Shown in pieces: positions 32,836 to 43,401 of a stretch of 64,000 nt of DNA (positions within the stretch are counted from its first letter, which is position 1; the number at the start of each line of letters is the position of its first letter). The translations under genes and the position numbers were made by a program. The stretch covers positions 79,113,387 to 79,177,386 of the forward strand of contig NC_064622.1 of the NCBI RefSeq assembly GCF_023898315.1. Direction: 5' to 3'. This DNA is from Schistocerca nitens. Its lineage: Eukaryota; Arthropoda; Insecta; Orthoptera; Acrididae. The notes under the pieces are model-generated. The model saw only the letters and a list, made by a program, of their open reading frames with translations, was not told the origin of the DNA and did no database searches.

Positions 32836-33640
32836 ATGTACATGTTCAGTAAACTAGATAAAACATCAGTGGTGCCATATCTCAATGAGGAACTTGAAAG
32901 TTTCAACACAGGGCAGGAGGACACAAATGAATTCTGGGTCAAGTTTAAGAGAATAATTGACCATGCACTGGATAGATATGTACCCAACAGAACAGTTCAT
33001 AGTGGTGGGGGGGGGGGGGGGGGGGGAGGCCCTCCATGGTATACAGTCACTGTAAAGAAACTTCAAAAGAAACAGAGATTACTGCATAATAGATGTAAAA
33101 CAAAGCACAGGGCTATAGATAGAGAGATGCTGAATGAAACATGTTTGGCTGTCAAGAGAGCAATGAGTGAGGCAGAATATTGTCAAATGATCTTTCATAA
33201 AACAGAAAGAAATTCCAGATGCACGTACAGGCTGTTAGTGGCACCAAAGTTAGTTTCCAGTCACTAGCAAATGAGGCAAGAATGGAAGTTGAGGGCAGCA
33301 AAGCAAAAGCTGAAATATTAACTCCATTCTCAAGTGTGCCTTTAAAAAGGAAAACCCAAGAGAATTGCCCCAATGTAATCACATACCATTTAAAAGATGA
33401 GCAAAAAGTATTAGTCTCAGTGGTGTTGAGAAAGAGCTGAAATCCTTAAAATTGAACAAAGTTCCATGGTCCGATAGAATCCCTATCAGATTCTATACTG
33501 ATTTTGCAGCAGAGTTAGCCCCTTCTTCTAGCTATACTCTATTGTAGATCCCTTGGACAAAAAACCATGTCCAGTTCTTGGAAAAAAGCACAGGTCACAC
33601 CTATCTATAAGAAGGGTAACAGGAAAACATAACAGATGAA
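32836..33640 (+). pseudogene. CR1/Jockey-like LINE fragment (linker to RT start)
   Basis: The frame at 32836-33267 resembles the stretch between endonuclease and RT: FWVKFKRIIDHALDRYVPNR, PPWYTVTVKKLQKK. A 22-base G run at about 33006-33028 codes for nine Gly inside it. Further on, shifted frames give ELKSLKLNKVPWSDRIPIRF and AAELAPSSSY, then the remains of a WKKA..TPIYKKGN block (33570-33625), the first RT motifs. The match ends at about 33640 without a recognisable 3' end. Confidence 0.65.
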
Positions 33641-34040
33641 ATTCAGTACATCTCAAACAGTACAATAATGTTCCAACTTTTCATTTAAATGACTACAAAT
33701 TGTCTAAATAACCTCACAGTATTTTTAAAATTTTTTTTATTAGGACAAATATAACAACCAGGATTATACTGTGTGGTCTAATTATAATGTAACATAGAAA
33801 TATTCTACCTAACGGTAATGATACCCTGTTTTGTTTAGCTAGGAACAATTCCCCAATTTTTAACTATCATGTTTTACAGACTATAAGATGCTTTGGAGTA
33901 TATGATACACCTTAATTTTTAAGTAATTTTTTAAGAAAGTAACATTTTTACCATTTTTATTACTAGATTGCAAAGCCAAATGAAAAAAATTCTTAGTTTA
34001 TAAGACCTTTAAAATCCATGAAAATAGTCATCTGAATTTT
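33641..34040. other. AT-rich stretch without recognisable genes
   Basis: No feature seen. Confidence 0.5.
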
Positions 34041-34786
34041 GTTCTACTTTATTTAATTTATTTTATTTACATGTCAAGTTCCATAGGACCAAATTGAGGA
34101 GCAAATCTCCAAGGTCATCAAATGTGTCAGTACATGAAATTACAACATAAAAGTAATAACAGATAAAAATAAATGTTCATGAACCCGAAGAGTCAGTCCA
34201 TAAGTTTAAGTAAACACAACAACAATACAGTAAGAATCAGCGTAATTTTTCAAGGAACTCCTCGACAGAATAGAAGGAGTGACTCATGAGGAAACTCTTC
34301 AGTTTTGATTTGAAAGTGCGTACATTACTGCTAAGATTTTTGAATTCGAGTGGTAGCTTATTGAAAATGGATGCAGCAGTATACTGCACACCTTTTTGCA
34401 CAAGAGTTAAGGAAGTACGATCCACATGCAGGTTTGATTTCTGCCAAGTATTAACCGAGAGAAAGCTGCTTGTTTTTGAGAATAAGCCAATATTGTTAAC
34501 AAGAAATGACAGTAAGGAATATATATATATATCGAGAGGCCAATTTCAAAATACCCAGACTCGTGAAAAGGGGTTGTGAACAGGAGTCGACAAGAGGTTC
34601 GTGAAGTTACATCAAGTATTGTCCAAACTGCCCATTTCTGAGCCAAAAATATCCTTTTAGAATGGGGAGAGTTACCCCAAAATATAATACCATATGACAT
34701 AAGTGAATGAAAATAAGCAAAGTAGACTAATTTTCGTGTCAAACGATCACTCACTTCTGATCCCGTTCGAATAGTAAAGGTCTTCT
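34041..34786 (-). pseudogene. CR1/Jockey-like LINE, 3' end
   Basis: On the minus strand a frame (34407-34844) has RKLVYFAYFHSLMSYGIIFW and AQKWAVWTI, the C-terminal region after RT in CR1/Jockey-like elements. A second frame (34237-34425) gives GVQYTAASIFNKLPLEFKNL and FYSVEEFLEK, the closing segment. A 3' UTR follows down to an AATAAA-containing AT-rich tail at about 34041-34075. Interrupted by an AT-dinucleotide run at 34521-34533 and by frame changes. Confidence 0.7.
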
Positions 34787-35377
34787 TATTCCTCTTCGTC
34801 ATTGTTTCCTTGTTCATATATAAGATAGCCTTCATTGCCATCAAGAGTGTTATTTATGCTACATTTCTTGAAAGATTTAACAATAATGTCTTCTCTCACA
34901 TAGACCGTGATTATTTTATCCACTGACACACTGGTTTGATTGTAGGTCATTTTAATTCTCCCTTCAGCGTGCATTCATGTTGGATTTCATCCATCATCCA
35001 TTTGTTCCCTTTCTCTCTCATATACATTTATTTATCAACATACAAAAAGGTTGTAATTGTGAAGCAAGTGGAATAACAGCAGTGTAGAATAATAGGATGC
35101 TCTGTATTTCTCTGTCTCAATTTCCCTTTCACAGAATTTTTCAAATGGCTATGGAACTGATCTAGCACAAAAAGAGAACTCTCTTCAATAAAGCACCATT
35201 CCTTCTCTCCCACACATAATTTCCTACCAGCCTTGTCTGTCCAATCCTTGACATTTACATGAACAACAACACCTGGTGGTAATTCAGAAGGTTTTGGCAT
35301 TGTTTTGCACTTGAAAGTGATCATTGGGTTATGTTCCAGCATAACGTCAAGTAAAAATGTAGGGGCATATACCACTA
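34787..35377 (-). pseudogene. pogo/Tigger-like transposase fragment
   Basis: Minus-strand frames 35028-35375 and 34786-34974. The first carries MITFKCKTMPK and PPGVVVHVNVKDW, then LFVLDQFHSHL, in which the Asp is the second catalytic residue of the DDE core. The second gives IIVKSFKKCSINNTLDGNE, the family's usual C-terminal motif. The N-terminal DNA-binding half is absent, and between the pieces a stretch is missing. Adjacent to a LINE end on one side and an RTE LINE on the other. Decayed. Confidence 0.7.
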
Positions 35378-35516
35378 GGGGTAAGATAGATATTGCCTAC
35401 TGGAAAATTAAAGAGACCTCTGGAGAAAAGAGATCCACTTGTATGAATATAAAGAGCTCAGATGAAAATCCAGTTCTAAGCAAAGAAGGGAAAGCAGAAA
35501 GGTGGAAGGAGTATAG
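35378..35516 (+). pseudogene. RTE LINE fragment, left part
   Basis: Reads TRGKIDIAYWKIKETSGEKR, CMNIKSSDENPVLSKEGKAE and RWKEY, the same linker segment as in the other RTE copies. It then stops at a minus-strand LINE; the frame resumes at 37108. Confidence 0.85.
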
Positions 35517-37107
35517 AATAGAATAGAATATTTTTATTCGCCTTTCAGTATTTTTCATACAACCGGCTTCGTCAAAGTTTACAATGGAGTACAGTTAAGC
35601 ACAAAAGACACATACATACACAGAATTATTTAGCTTATTTAAGAATTGAAAACATTTCTTTATCGCTTATTAAAAGCTTATATTATAATGAGTATTTCCT
35701 AGGAATTCTTCAATTGTATAGAATTCACTGCATTTTAACCAATTTTGCAATACGTTCTTGATTTTATTAAATAGGGCTGTATGAGCTGAGTATGGCAACT
35801 TATTAAAAAATTTTATGCCCAATTTTTATAATTATTATGGACAACAGCTAGCCTCGAAAAAGGAAAATCCAGCAAGCGACTATTTCTGGTATTGTGTGTG
35901 TGTACATCACATCTCGTGCTGAATTTGTCCAGATTTTCTTTAGCATACATTAAACAGTTATATATGTACATGCTAGGCACTGTCATTACACTGAGATATT
36001 TAAAGTGGTTTCTGCACGAATCTCTGGGTGCTAATCCTTGTATATATCTGATGGCCTTCTTTTGCCATCTGAAAATACATTTAGCCCCTGAAGAATTACC
36101 CCAGAGCAATGGGAATGGAAGAAAGCAAAATATGAGTGGAGTAACAGCCGTTTGCTCACACTGTTTCCCAATTTGTACAGTAAAAAAAGTACACAGGCTA
36201 GTTTGCTGCACAGGTGATTGGTGTGTTCTTCCCAGGAGAGTTTTTGGTCTATGTGCAATCCAAGTAGTTTCACTGCTTTATTTTTACTTTTTATAGCTTT
36301 TAGATTAAAAATTATTTCTTCTGTTTCTCTATTGTTTATGCACAGTTCATTGGCCTGACACCAGTGACTAGTCATTTGCATCATTTCTCTGTTGTTATCC
36401 AGCACAGTTTGTAAATTGTCACCTGAGGTTATTAGTGTGATATCATCAGCATACAGTATATTCTTACATGGTATATAATTTGAGAAATCATTAATATAGA
36501 CAATGAACAGGAAAGGCCCAAGAACCGAGCCTTGGGGTATTCCTCCACCATGTGAAATATTTCTTCTGCAACAGCTAGTAACTAGCAAATATCCCAGAGG
36601 AATACACAAGTCTATTTCAGACTCTTTCATCCAGTGTTCATTGATACACAATATACTGCAGTTAATTTTATCAAGCCAGTACTGCAGTTCATTGATTTTA
36701 CCACGAAGTGATTGTACATTTATATGTAGAAGGAGAACATTGTTACCTGCACAGAAAGGTATTTTGATGTCACAATGTCTTATATGTACATTTATTTTCA
36801 CCGATTGATCTAAAACCATACAGTTATCTGAATTAATTACTTTGCTGCAGTTTTCCCTTAATGTGGTTTCTACCCTTCCTTCCCCTGTAACGTTGTATTG
36901 ACTAAAAAAGGAGGTCCATAAGTGTCCTCAGAAATAGTGTATTTTAAATCTAGACAGTTGCGTTCTTGAATTTCATTCATAATTTTGCTTATCTCGTGAC
37001 AGAGAAATTTTTTACCCTGGTAATTCAGATGCTCACCGTGTTCAGTGTGCAGATTTTTCACCAGTCTGTTAATATCTACTACAATGCATTTTGCATAAGT
37101 AGAGCAT
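35517..37107 (-). mobile_element. CR1/Jockey-like LINE, internally deleted
   Basis: Minus-strand LINE inserted in the RTE copy. Frame 36031-36819 opens with an endonuclease start (LLHINVQSLRGKINELQYWL, CINEHW) and then passes directly to RT (IPQGSVLGPFLFIVYINDF, ILYADDITLITSG), so most of the endonuclease and the front of RT are deleted at about 36540-36560. The catalytic YADD is intact. Frame 35813-36211 carries the C-terminal segment (WQKKAIRYIQGLAPRDSCR, TRCDVHTHNTRN). Upstream, 36870-37061 may be the tail of a first ORF. The 3' end carries (ATAGA)n on the plus strand at 35515-35531. Confidence 0.8.
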
Positions 37108-38697
37108 AATTGTAGAGGGTCTATACAAGGGCAATGTACTTGAGGGCAATATTATGGAAATGGAAAAGCGCGTAGGTGAAGATGAAATGGGAGGTATGAT
37201 ACTGCGTGAAGAGTTTGACAGAGCACTGAAAGACCTAAGTCGAAACAAGGAGCTGGGAGTAGACAACATTCCATTAGAACTGCTAATAGCCTTAGGAGAC
37301 CCAGCCCAGGCAAAACTCTATCATTTGGTGAGCAAGATGTATGAGACAGGCAAAATATCATCAGATTTCAAGAAGAATATAATAATTCCAATCCCAAAGA
37401 AAGCAGGTGTTGACAGATGTGAAAATTACCAAACTATCAGTTTAATAAGTCATGGCTGCAAAATACTAATGCGAATTCTTTACAGATGAATGGAAATCTG
37501 GTAGATGCCAACCTTGGGGAAGATCAGTTTGGATTCCGTAGAAATGTTGGAACACATGAGGCAATACTGACCCTGCAACTTATCTTAGAAGATAGATTAA
37601 GGAAAGGAAAACCTACATATCTAGCATTTGTAGACTTAGAGAAAGCTTTTGACAATGTTGACTGGAATACTCTCTTTCAAATTCTGAAGGTGGCAGGTGT
37701 CAAATACAGTGAGCGAAAGGATATTTACAATTTGTACAGAAACCAGAGTGCAGTTATAAGAGTCGAGAGGTATGAAAGGGAAGCAGTGGTTGGCAAGGGA
37801 GTGAGACAGAGTTGTAGTCTATCCCCAATGTTATTTAATCTGTATACTTAGCAAGCAGTAAAGGAAACAAAAGAAAAATTTGGAGTAGGAATCAAAATCC
37901 ATGGATAAGAAATAAAAACTTTGAGGTTTGGCGATGACATTGTAATTCTGCCAGAGACAGCAAAGGACCTGGAAGAGCAGTTGAACAGAATGGACAGTGT
38001 CTTGACAGGAGGATATAAGATGAACATCAACAAAAGCAAAATGAGAATAATGGAATGTAGTAGAATTAAATCAGGTGATGCTGAGGAAATTAGATAAGAA
38101 AATGAGACACTTAAAGTAAGATGAGTTTTGCTATTTGGGGAGGAAAAAAACTGATGATGGTCAAAGTAGAGAGGATATAAAATGTAGACTGGCAAAGGCA
38201 AGGAAAGCATTTCTGAAGAAGAGAAATTTGTTAGCATCGAGTATAGATTTAAGTATCAGGCAGTCTTTTCTGAAAGTATTTGTATGGAGTGTAGCCATGT
38301 ATAGAAGTGAAACATGGATGATAAATAGTTTAGACAAGAAGAGAATAGAAGCTTTCAAAATGAGGGGCTACAGAAGAATGCTGAAGATTAGACTAATGGG
38401 GAGGTACTGAGTAGAATTGGGGAGAAGAGGAATTTGTGGCACAACTTGACTAGAAGAGGGGATTGGTTGGTAGGACATGTTCTGAGATATCAAGGGATCA
38501 CCAGTTTAGTATTGAAGGGCAGCATGGAGGGTAAAAATCATAGAGGAAGACCAAGCGAAGAATACACTAAGCAGATTCAGAAAGATGCAGGTTGCAGTAG
38601 TTACTTGGAGATGAAGAAACTTGCACAGGATAGAGTAGTGTGGAGAGCTGCATCAAACCAGTCTCTGGACAGAAGACCACACAACAACAACAACATC
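37108..38697 (+). mobile_element. RTE LINE fragment, right part
   Basis: Resumes at the GLYKG block and continues with RT blocks DLSRNKELGVDNI, IIIPIPKKAGVDRCENYQT and AFVDLEKAFDNVDW. The next pieces are GVRQSCSLSPMLFNLYT and a catalytic box reading FGDD. The C-terminal region follows (FVWSVAMYRSETWMI, RRGDWLVGHVLRYQG, WRAASNQSLD), then (ACA)n at 38679-38696. Frames: 37154-37489, 37486-37851, 38135-38410, 38434-38700. Several stops and shifts. Together with 35378-35516 it is a 5'-truncated copy. Confidence 0.85.
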
Positions 38698-39320
38698 AAG
38701 TGCCGGTACAGTGGACAGGAATGTTACAGCAGAGAGGGCTGTGAGACAACATCATCCAGTAGTACATTGACCAATCCCTCTCTAACATTGACACTGAGAC
38801 AGCAGCAGCATCTACATGAAGAGAATATAAGCACCATGCCGCTTGGCCGCACCTGAGTTGAAGTCTAGGCAGTCTACAAGTTCAACGGCAGTGACTTAGG
38901 AAATGTATTGTTTCACTGTATTGGAATTATGTATACTGAAGAGATTGCTTATGTTTCATGTCACCCTTTGCTTGCAACATCTCATTGTACATTTCTCAAA
39001 GTTAAGTATTGTCATTTATCTTACTGTAATAAGAATCCATTAATACAATTTGTTTGTATTGTTGTCTAGTGACCCAAAAAAGCAGGTTTCCTAGGCACCC
39101 TCAATTAGAGGAGGTCGGAAGATTCCATAGCGACAATCTCAAGCCTAGCTGACAGAAATTTTCTTTTTTGTTTTGCAGGTGCTTTAATTCTACTTTGCTT
39201 TTCTTTGCATGGGTGTTTACTTGCTTTAACAGTATCTCTTCTAGTATTTTTGCTAATCAGAAATTTTCTTTGCTTTTGTACTTATTTTCCTGTTTGTTTA
39301 TTGCCTTTGTATCTTCAGAT
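38698..39320 (+). repeat. Gypsy B putative 5' LTR remnant and leader
   Basis: Precedes the gag start of Gypsy B. It has an AATATAAGC promoter-like motif near 38825, and the sequence to about 39075 has the look of an LTR, followed by a leader. The left end may be cut by the RTE copy. No partner LTR was found at the right end of Gypsy B, so the call is tentative. Confidence 0.4.
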
Positions 39321-39610
39321 ATGAGCAACCCACCTCACCCAAACCCTGTACAGGCGCCTCAGCTGCAAGTATTAGATGCGTTGCAGCTAACAGAGATGTT
39401 TCAGTTTCAGACGCAACAGATTGAATCTCTACTCAATATGGTACAACAGCTCCTGGTGAATCACATGAATGCAGTACAGCAGACACCTTCAGCAGCTCCA
39501 AGTGCCAGCAGCTCCAAGTGCTACACTGCCGTTTTGCCAGTTTCATGAACAAGAAGAGGAATGGCTTGAGTGATTGCAGCAGTTTGAAGTCCACATAATT
39601 GCACACAATG
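39321..39610 (+). pseudogene. Gypsy B gag, N-terminal part
   Basis: Starts MSNPPHPNPVQAPQLQ, with a Gln-rich stretch like Gypsy A gag. After a shift it reads CQFHEQEEEWLEWLQQFEVH and IIAHN, the start of a capsid-like block. It is cut at AATG by a solo LTR (39611-43401) and resumes as EPGTVQHHYFLSTVG. Confidence 0.75.
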
Positions 39611-39737
39611 TGTGACAAAACAAGCTGGGATCTCTTTACTTCCTCTCCTGTTTTGCTATTTGCCTCCTTATGTTCATTTTATTTTCATTTTTGCCTAATT
39701 ACCATTAACATGAAACTTCCTGGCAGATTAAAACTGT

Positions 39738-39813
39738 GTGCCCGACCGAGACTCGAACTCGGGACCTTTGCCTTTCGCGGGCAAGTGCTCTACCAACTGA
39801 GCTACCGAAGCAC
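39738..39813 (-). tRNA. tRNA-like unit 1 (Ser, CGA loop), probable repeat-borne pseudogene
   Basis: 76 nt. D-arm GTAGCTCAGTTGGTAGAGCAC (box A), anticodon stem TTGCC/GGCAA with loop CGCGAAA (anticodon CGA), T-arm CCGAG-TTCGAGT-CTCGG (box B). The acceptor stem pairs only partly and position 33 is G rather than U, so it is unlikely to be charged. Confidence 0.6.
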
Positions 39814-40038
39814 GACTCACGCCCGGTACTCACAGCTTTACTTCTGCCAGTACCTTGTCTCCTACCTTCCAAACTTTACAGAAGCTCTCCTGCGAACCAA
39901 GCAGAACTAGCACTCCTGAAAGAAAGGATATTGCGGAGACATGGCTTAGCCACAGCCTGGGGGATGTTTCCAGAATGAGATTTTCACTCTGCAGCGGAGT
40001 GTGCACTGATATGAAACTTCCTGGCAGATTAAAACTGT

Positions 40039-40114
40039 GTGCCCGACCGAGACTCGAACTCGGGACCTTTGCCTTTCGCGGGCAAGTGCTCTACCAACTG
40101 AGCTACCGAAGCAC
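40039..40114 (-). tRNA. tRNA-like unit 2 (Ser, CGA loop)
   Basis: Same 76 nt fold as unit 1, 301 bp downstream. Boxes A and B intact. Confidence 0.6.
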
Positions 40115-40339
40115 GACTCACGCCCGGTACTCACAGCTTTACTTCTGCCAGTACCTCGTCTCCTACCTTCCAAACTTTACAGAAGCTCTCCTGCGAACCA
40201 AGCAGAACTAGCACTCCTGAAAGAAAGGATATTGCGGAGACATGGCTTAGCCACAGCCTGGGGGATGTTTCCAGAACGAGATTTTCACTCTGCAGCGGAG
40301 TGTGCGCTGATATGAAACTTCCTGGCAGATTAAAACTGT

Positions 40340-40415
40340 GTGCCCGACCGAGACTCGAACTCGGGACCTTTGCCTTTCGCGGGCAAGTGCTCTACCAACT
40401 GAGCTACCAAAGCAT
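40340..40415 (-). tRNA. tRNA-like unit 3 (Ser, CGA loop)
   Basis: Same fold, with two substitutions in the acceptor region (reads ATGCTTTGGTAGC on the minus strand), further weakening that stem. Confidence 0.55.
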
Positions 40416-40641
40416 GACTCACGCCCGGTACTCACAGCTTTACTTCTGCCAGTACCTCGTCTCCTACCTTCCAAACTTTACAGAAGCTCTCCTGCGAACC
40501 AAGCAGAACTAGCACTTCTGAAAGAAAGGATATTGCGGAGACATGGCTTAGCCACAGCCTGGGGGGATGTTTCCAGAATGAGATTTTCACTCTGCAGCGG
40601 AGTGTGCGCTGATATGAAACTTCCTGGCAGATTAAAACTGT

Positions 40642-40717
40642 GTGCCCGACCGAGACTCGAACTCGGGACCTTTGCCTTTCGCGGGCAAGTGCTCTACCAA
40701 CTGAGCTACCGAAGCAC
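40642..40717 (-). tRNA. tRNA-like unit 4 (Ser, CGA loop)
   Basis: Same fold as unit 1. The last minus-oriented unit before the palindrome centre. Confidence 0.6.
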
Positions 40718-40960
40718 GACTCACGCCCGGTACTCACAGCTTTACTTCTGCCAGTACCTCGTCTCCTACCTTCCAAACTTTACAGAAGCTCTCCTGCGAA
40801 CCAAGCAGAACTAGCAGGCTGTGGCTAAGCCATGTCTCTGCAATATCCTTTCTTTCAGGAGTGCTAGTTCTGCTTGGTTCGCAGGAGAGCTTCTGTAAAG
40901 TTTGGAAGGTAGGAGACGAGGTACTGGCAGAAGTAAAGCTGTGAGTACCGGGCGTGAGTC

Positions 40961-41035
40961 GTGCTTCGGTAGCTCAGTTGGTAGAGCACTTGCCCGCGAA
41001 AGGCAAAGTCCCGAGTTCGAGTCTCGGTCGGGCAC
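40961..41035 (+). tRNA. tRNA-like unit 5 (Ser, CGA loop)
   Basis: The first plus-oriented unit. It lacks one G in the variable region (AAAGTCC instead of AAAGGTCC), so it is 75 nt. Confidence 0.55.
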
Positions 41036-41260
41036 ACAGTTTTAATCTGCCAGGAAGTTTCATATCAGCGCACACTCCGCTGCAGAGTGAAAATCTCATT
41101 CTGGAAACATCCCCCAGGCTGTGGCTAAGCCATGTCTCCGCAATATCCTTTCTTTCAGGAGTGCTAGTTCTGCTTGGTTCGCAGGAGAGCTTCTGTAAAG
41201 TTTGGAAGGTAGGAGACGAGGTACTGGCAGAAGTAAAGCTGTGAGTACCGGGCGTGAGTC

Positions 41261-41336
41261 GTGCTTCGGTAGCTCAGTTGGTAGAGCACTTGCCCGCGAA
41301 AGGCAAAGGTCCCGAGTTCGAGTCTCGGTCGGGCAC
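41261..41336 (+). tRNA. tRNA-like unit 6 (Ser, CGA loop)
   Basis: Same 76 nt fold as unit 1. Confidence 0.6.
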
Positions 41337-41561
41337 ACAGTTTTAATCTGCCAGGACGTTTCATATCAGCGCACACTCCGCTGCAGAGTGAAAATCTCAT
41401 TCTGGAAACATCCCCCAGGCTGTGGCTAAGCCATGTCTCCGCAATATCCTTTCTTTCAGGAGTGCTAGTTCTGCTTGGTTCGCAGGAGAGCTTCTGTAAA
41501 GTTTGGAAGGTAGGAGACGAGGTACTGGCAGAAGTAAAGCTGTGAGTACCGGGCGTGAGTC

Positions 41562-41637
41562 GTGCTTCGGTAGCTCAGTTGGTAGAGCACTTGCCCGCGA
41601 AAGGCAAAGGTCCCGAGTTCGAGTCTCGGTCGGGCAC
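41562..41637 (+). tRNA. tRNA-like unit 7 (Ser, CGA loop)
   Basis: Same 76 nt fold as unit 1. Confidence 0.6.
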
Positions 41638-41862
41638 ACAGTTTTAATCTGCCAGGAAGTTTCATATCAGCGCACACTCCGCTGCAGAGTGAAAATCTCA
41701 TTCTGGAAACATCCCCCAGGCTGTGGCTAAGCCATGTCTCCGCAATATCCTTTCTTTCAGGAGTGCTAGTTCTGCTTGGTTCGCAGGAGAGCTTCTGTAA
41801 AGTTTGGAAGGTAGGAGACGAGGTACTGGCAGAAGTAAAGCTGTGAGTACCGGGCGTGAGTC

Positions 41863-41938
41863 GTGCTTCGGTAGCTCAGTTGGTAGAGCACTTGCCCGCG
41901 AAAGGCAAAGGTCCCGAGTTCGAGTCTCGGTCGGGCAC
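41863..41938 (+). tRNA. tRNA-like unit 8 (Ser, CGA loop)
   Basis: Same 76 nt fold as unit 1. Confidence 0.6.
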
Positions 41939-42163
41939 ACAGTTTTAATCTGCCAGGAAGTTTCATATCAGTGCACACTCCGCTGCAGAGTGAAAATCTC
42001 ATTCTGGAAACATCCCCCAGGCTGTGGCTAAGCCATGTCTCCGCAATATCCTTTCTTTCAGGAGTGCTAGTTCTGCTTGGTTCGCAGGAGAGCTTCTGTA
42101 AAGTTTGGAAGGTAGGAGACGAGGTACTGGCAGAAGTAAAGCTGTGAGTACCGGGCGTGAGTC

Positions 42164-42239
42164 GTGCTTCGGTAGCTCAGTTGGTAGAGCACTTGCCCGC
42201 GAAAGGCAAAGGTCCCGAGTTCGAGTCTCGGTCGGGGAC
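42164..42239 (+). tRNA. tRNA-like unit 9 (Ser, CGA loop)
   Basis: Same fold. The 3' end reads GGGGAC instead of GGGCAC, breaking one more acceptor pair. Confidence 0.55.
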
Positions 42240-42856
42240 ACAGTTTTAATCTGCCAGGAAGTTTCATATCAGCGCACACTCTGCTGCAGAGTGAAAATCT
42301 CATTCTGGAACCATTAACATGCATTAGTATAATCTGCATTTCCATAAAAGAGAAAAGTTGGCCCTCAGTCTTAAAGAATATAGCACCAGGTCTAATTTTG
42401 TGCTTAGTATTGTGTATATAATTAATTTCCTAATTTATTTTGACCATTCCTAGTTAATACCTTTGTTGTAGGGTGAAATCAGTAATTGTTTCGTGACTTA
42501 GATTCTATTGTTGACTTATAGACAAATATAAATTCTACACTAATTATAAACATTTGGAAGAAGAACTACTAGGATTCTTAAAGTATTTATTTAGCTCTAT
42601 TCGAAAACATGTTAGTAAAGCTACCCTATAATTAATTATAATTACCAGGAGTGTCAAAAGTTTTGTTCGTATAACTATATCTGTTAATTTCATTATTTAA
42701 ACAAATAATTTGGCCTGACCTTTGTTATAGAAGGAACTGTTAAAAAGAAGAAATTTTTCGATGTATTCAGTTAATTGAATGAGTTCTGTTTTAACTGTAA
42801 TTTCTCTAACTTAAACCTCAAACAATGTATAGTTTCAGTGCCTATTATTGCAAGGA

Positions 42857-42892
42857 TATATAAGGGTGCAATTTTTAGTCCCAACACAGTCA
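42857..42892 (+). promoter_or_regulatory. Solo LTR core promoter
   Basis: TATATAAGGG at 42857 and ACAGTCAGTCC at 42886-42896, the same layout as the related LTR at 7671-7703. Confidence 0.55.
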
Positions 42893-43401
42893 GTCCACAG
42901 CTTATTTTCAGACAGGAATTACACACTAGTTACAGTAACAACAATGCATCAACTTGACTGAGGAGCTAGGGTAACACAAACAGTCCATGTGTTAAAACAA
43001 TTAATGACAATGTCTGTTCAGTTTATTTGAGAAATAGAATCACACACACCATATTATTCTGCAAGAACTGTGAACTGTGTGGTTAGGCTTCTACCGCTCA
43101 CAGATGCTCGACCGCGAACTATTGTAGCAGTATGCTGATGTTTGCCTGCAACCGATTAATGAGGTTCGTTAACATTTAGCAGTAGTAAACTGGCCATACA
43201 ATTGTTTAATATTGGAGGGTAGTGAACAGTGAAAGTAAAGAACTGTGAAATGCAATTGTGCAACTGTTGGCTAAATCTTTTACAGTAGTCATGGTTGTAC
43301 TCCTCCCCCCCCTCCACCCCCACCCCCTCCAATTTTTCAGCCAGTATAACACATCAATACCGAGGACTATCAATGCAGAAATAAAGCAGGTGAATGTCAC
43401 A

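Larger units (their letters stand above)
39713..42309. repeat. Inverted array of ~301 bp tRNA-like units
   Basis: Nine units, nearly identical, of about 301 bp. Units 1-4 (39713-40816) point to the minus strand, units 5-9 (40817-42309) to the plus strand, so the block is a large palindrome with a ~44 base centre (40817-40860). Each unit has a 76 bp tRNA-like segment and about 225 bp of other sequence. ACCATTAACATG occurs at 39701-39712 and again at 42310-42321, a 12 bp target duplication inside the host LTR. The two ends of the array differ: the left end starts AAACTTCCTGGCAG and the right ends CTCATTCTGGA. Confidence 0.9.
39611..43401 (+). mobile_element. Solo LTR carrying an inverted tRNA-like array
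   Basis: Starts TGTGACAAAACAAGCTGGG and ends GAATGTCACA. It aligns with the solo LTR at 7029-8184 once the 2.6 kb array (39713-42309) is removed, giving about 1.18 kb. It interrupts Gypsy B gag. The target AATG (39607-39610) is repeated as AACG (43402-43405), and deleting LTR plus one copy restores AHNEPG in frame. The LTR is in the same orientation as gag. Confidence 0.85.

Noticed and set aside
39713-42309. CRISPR-like array
   Set aside because: Units are ~301 bp, have no spacers of regular length, invert in the middle and contain tRNA-like arms.
39736-42345. Many overlapping 60-150 codon frames on both strands in the tRNA-like array (for example CPTETRTRDLCLSRASAL)
   Set aside because: They recur with the 301 bp unit on both strands and are by-products of the tRNA-like sequence, not genes.
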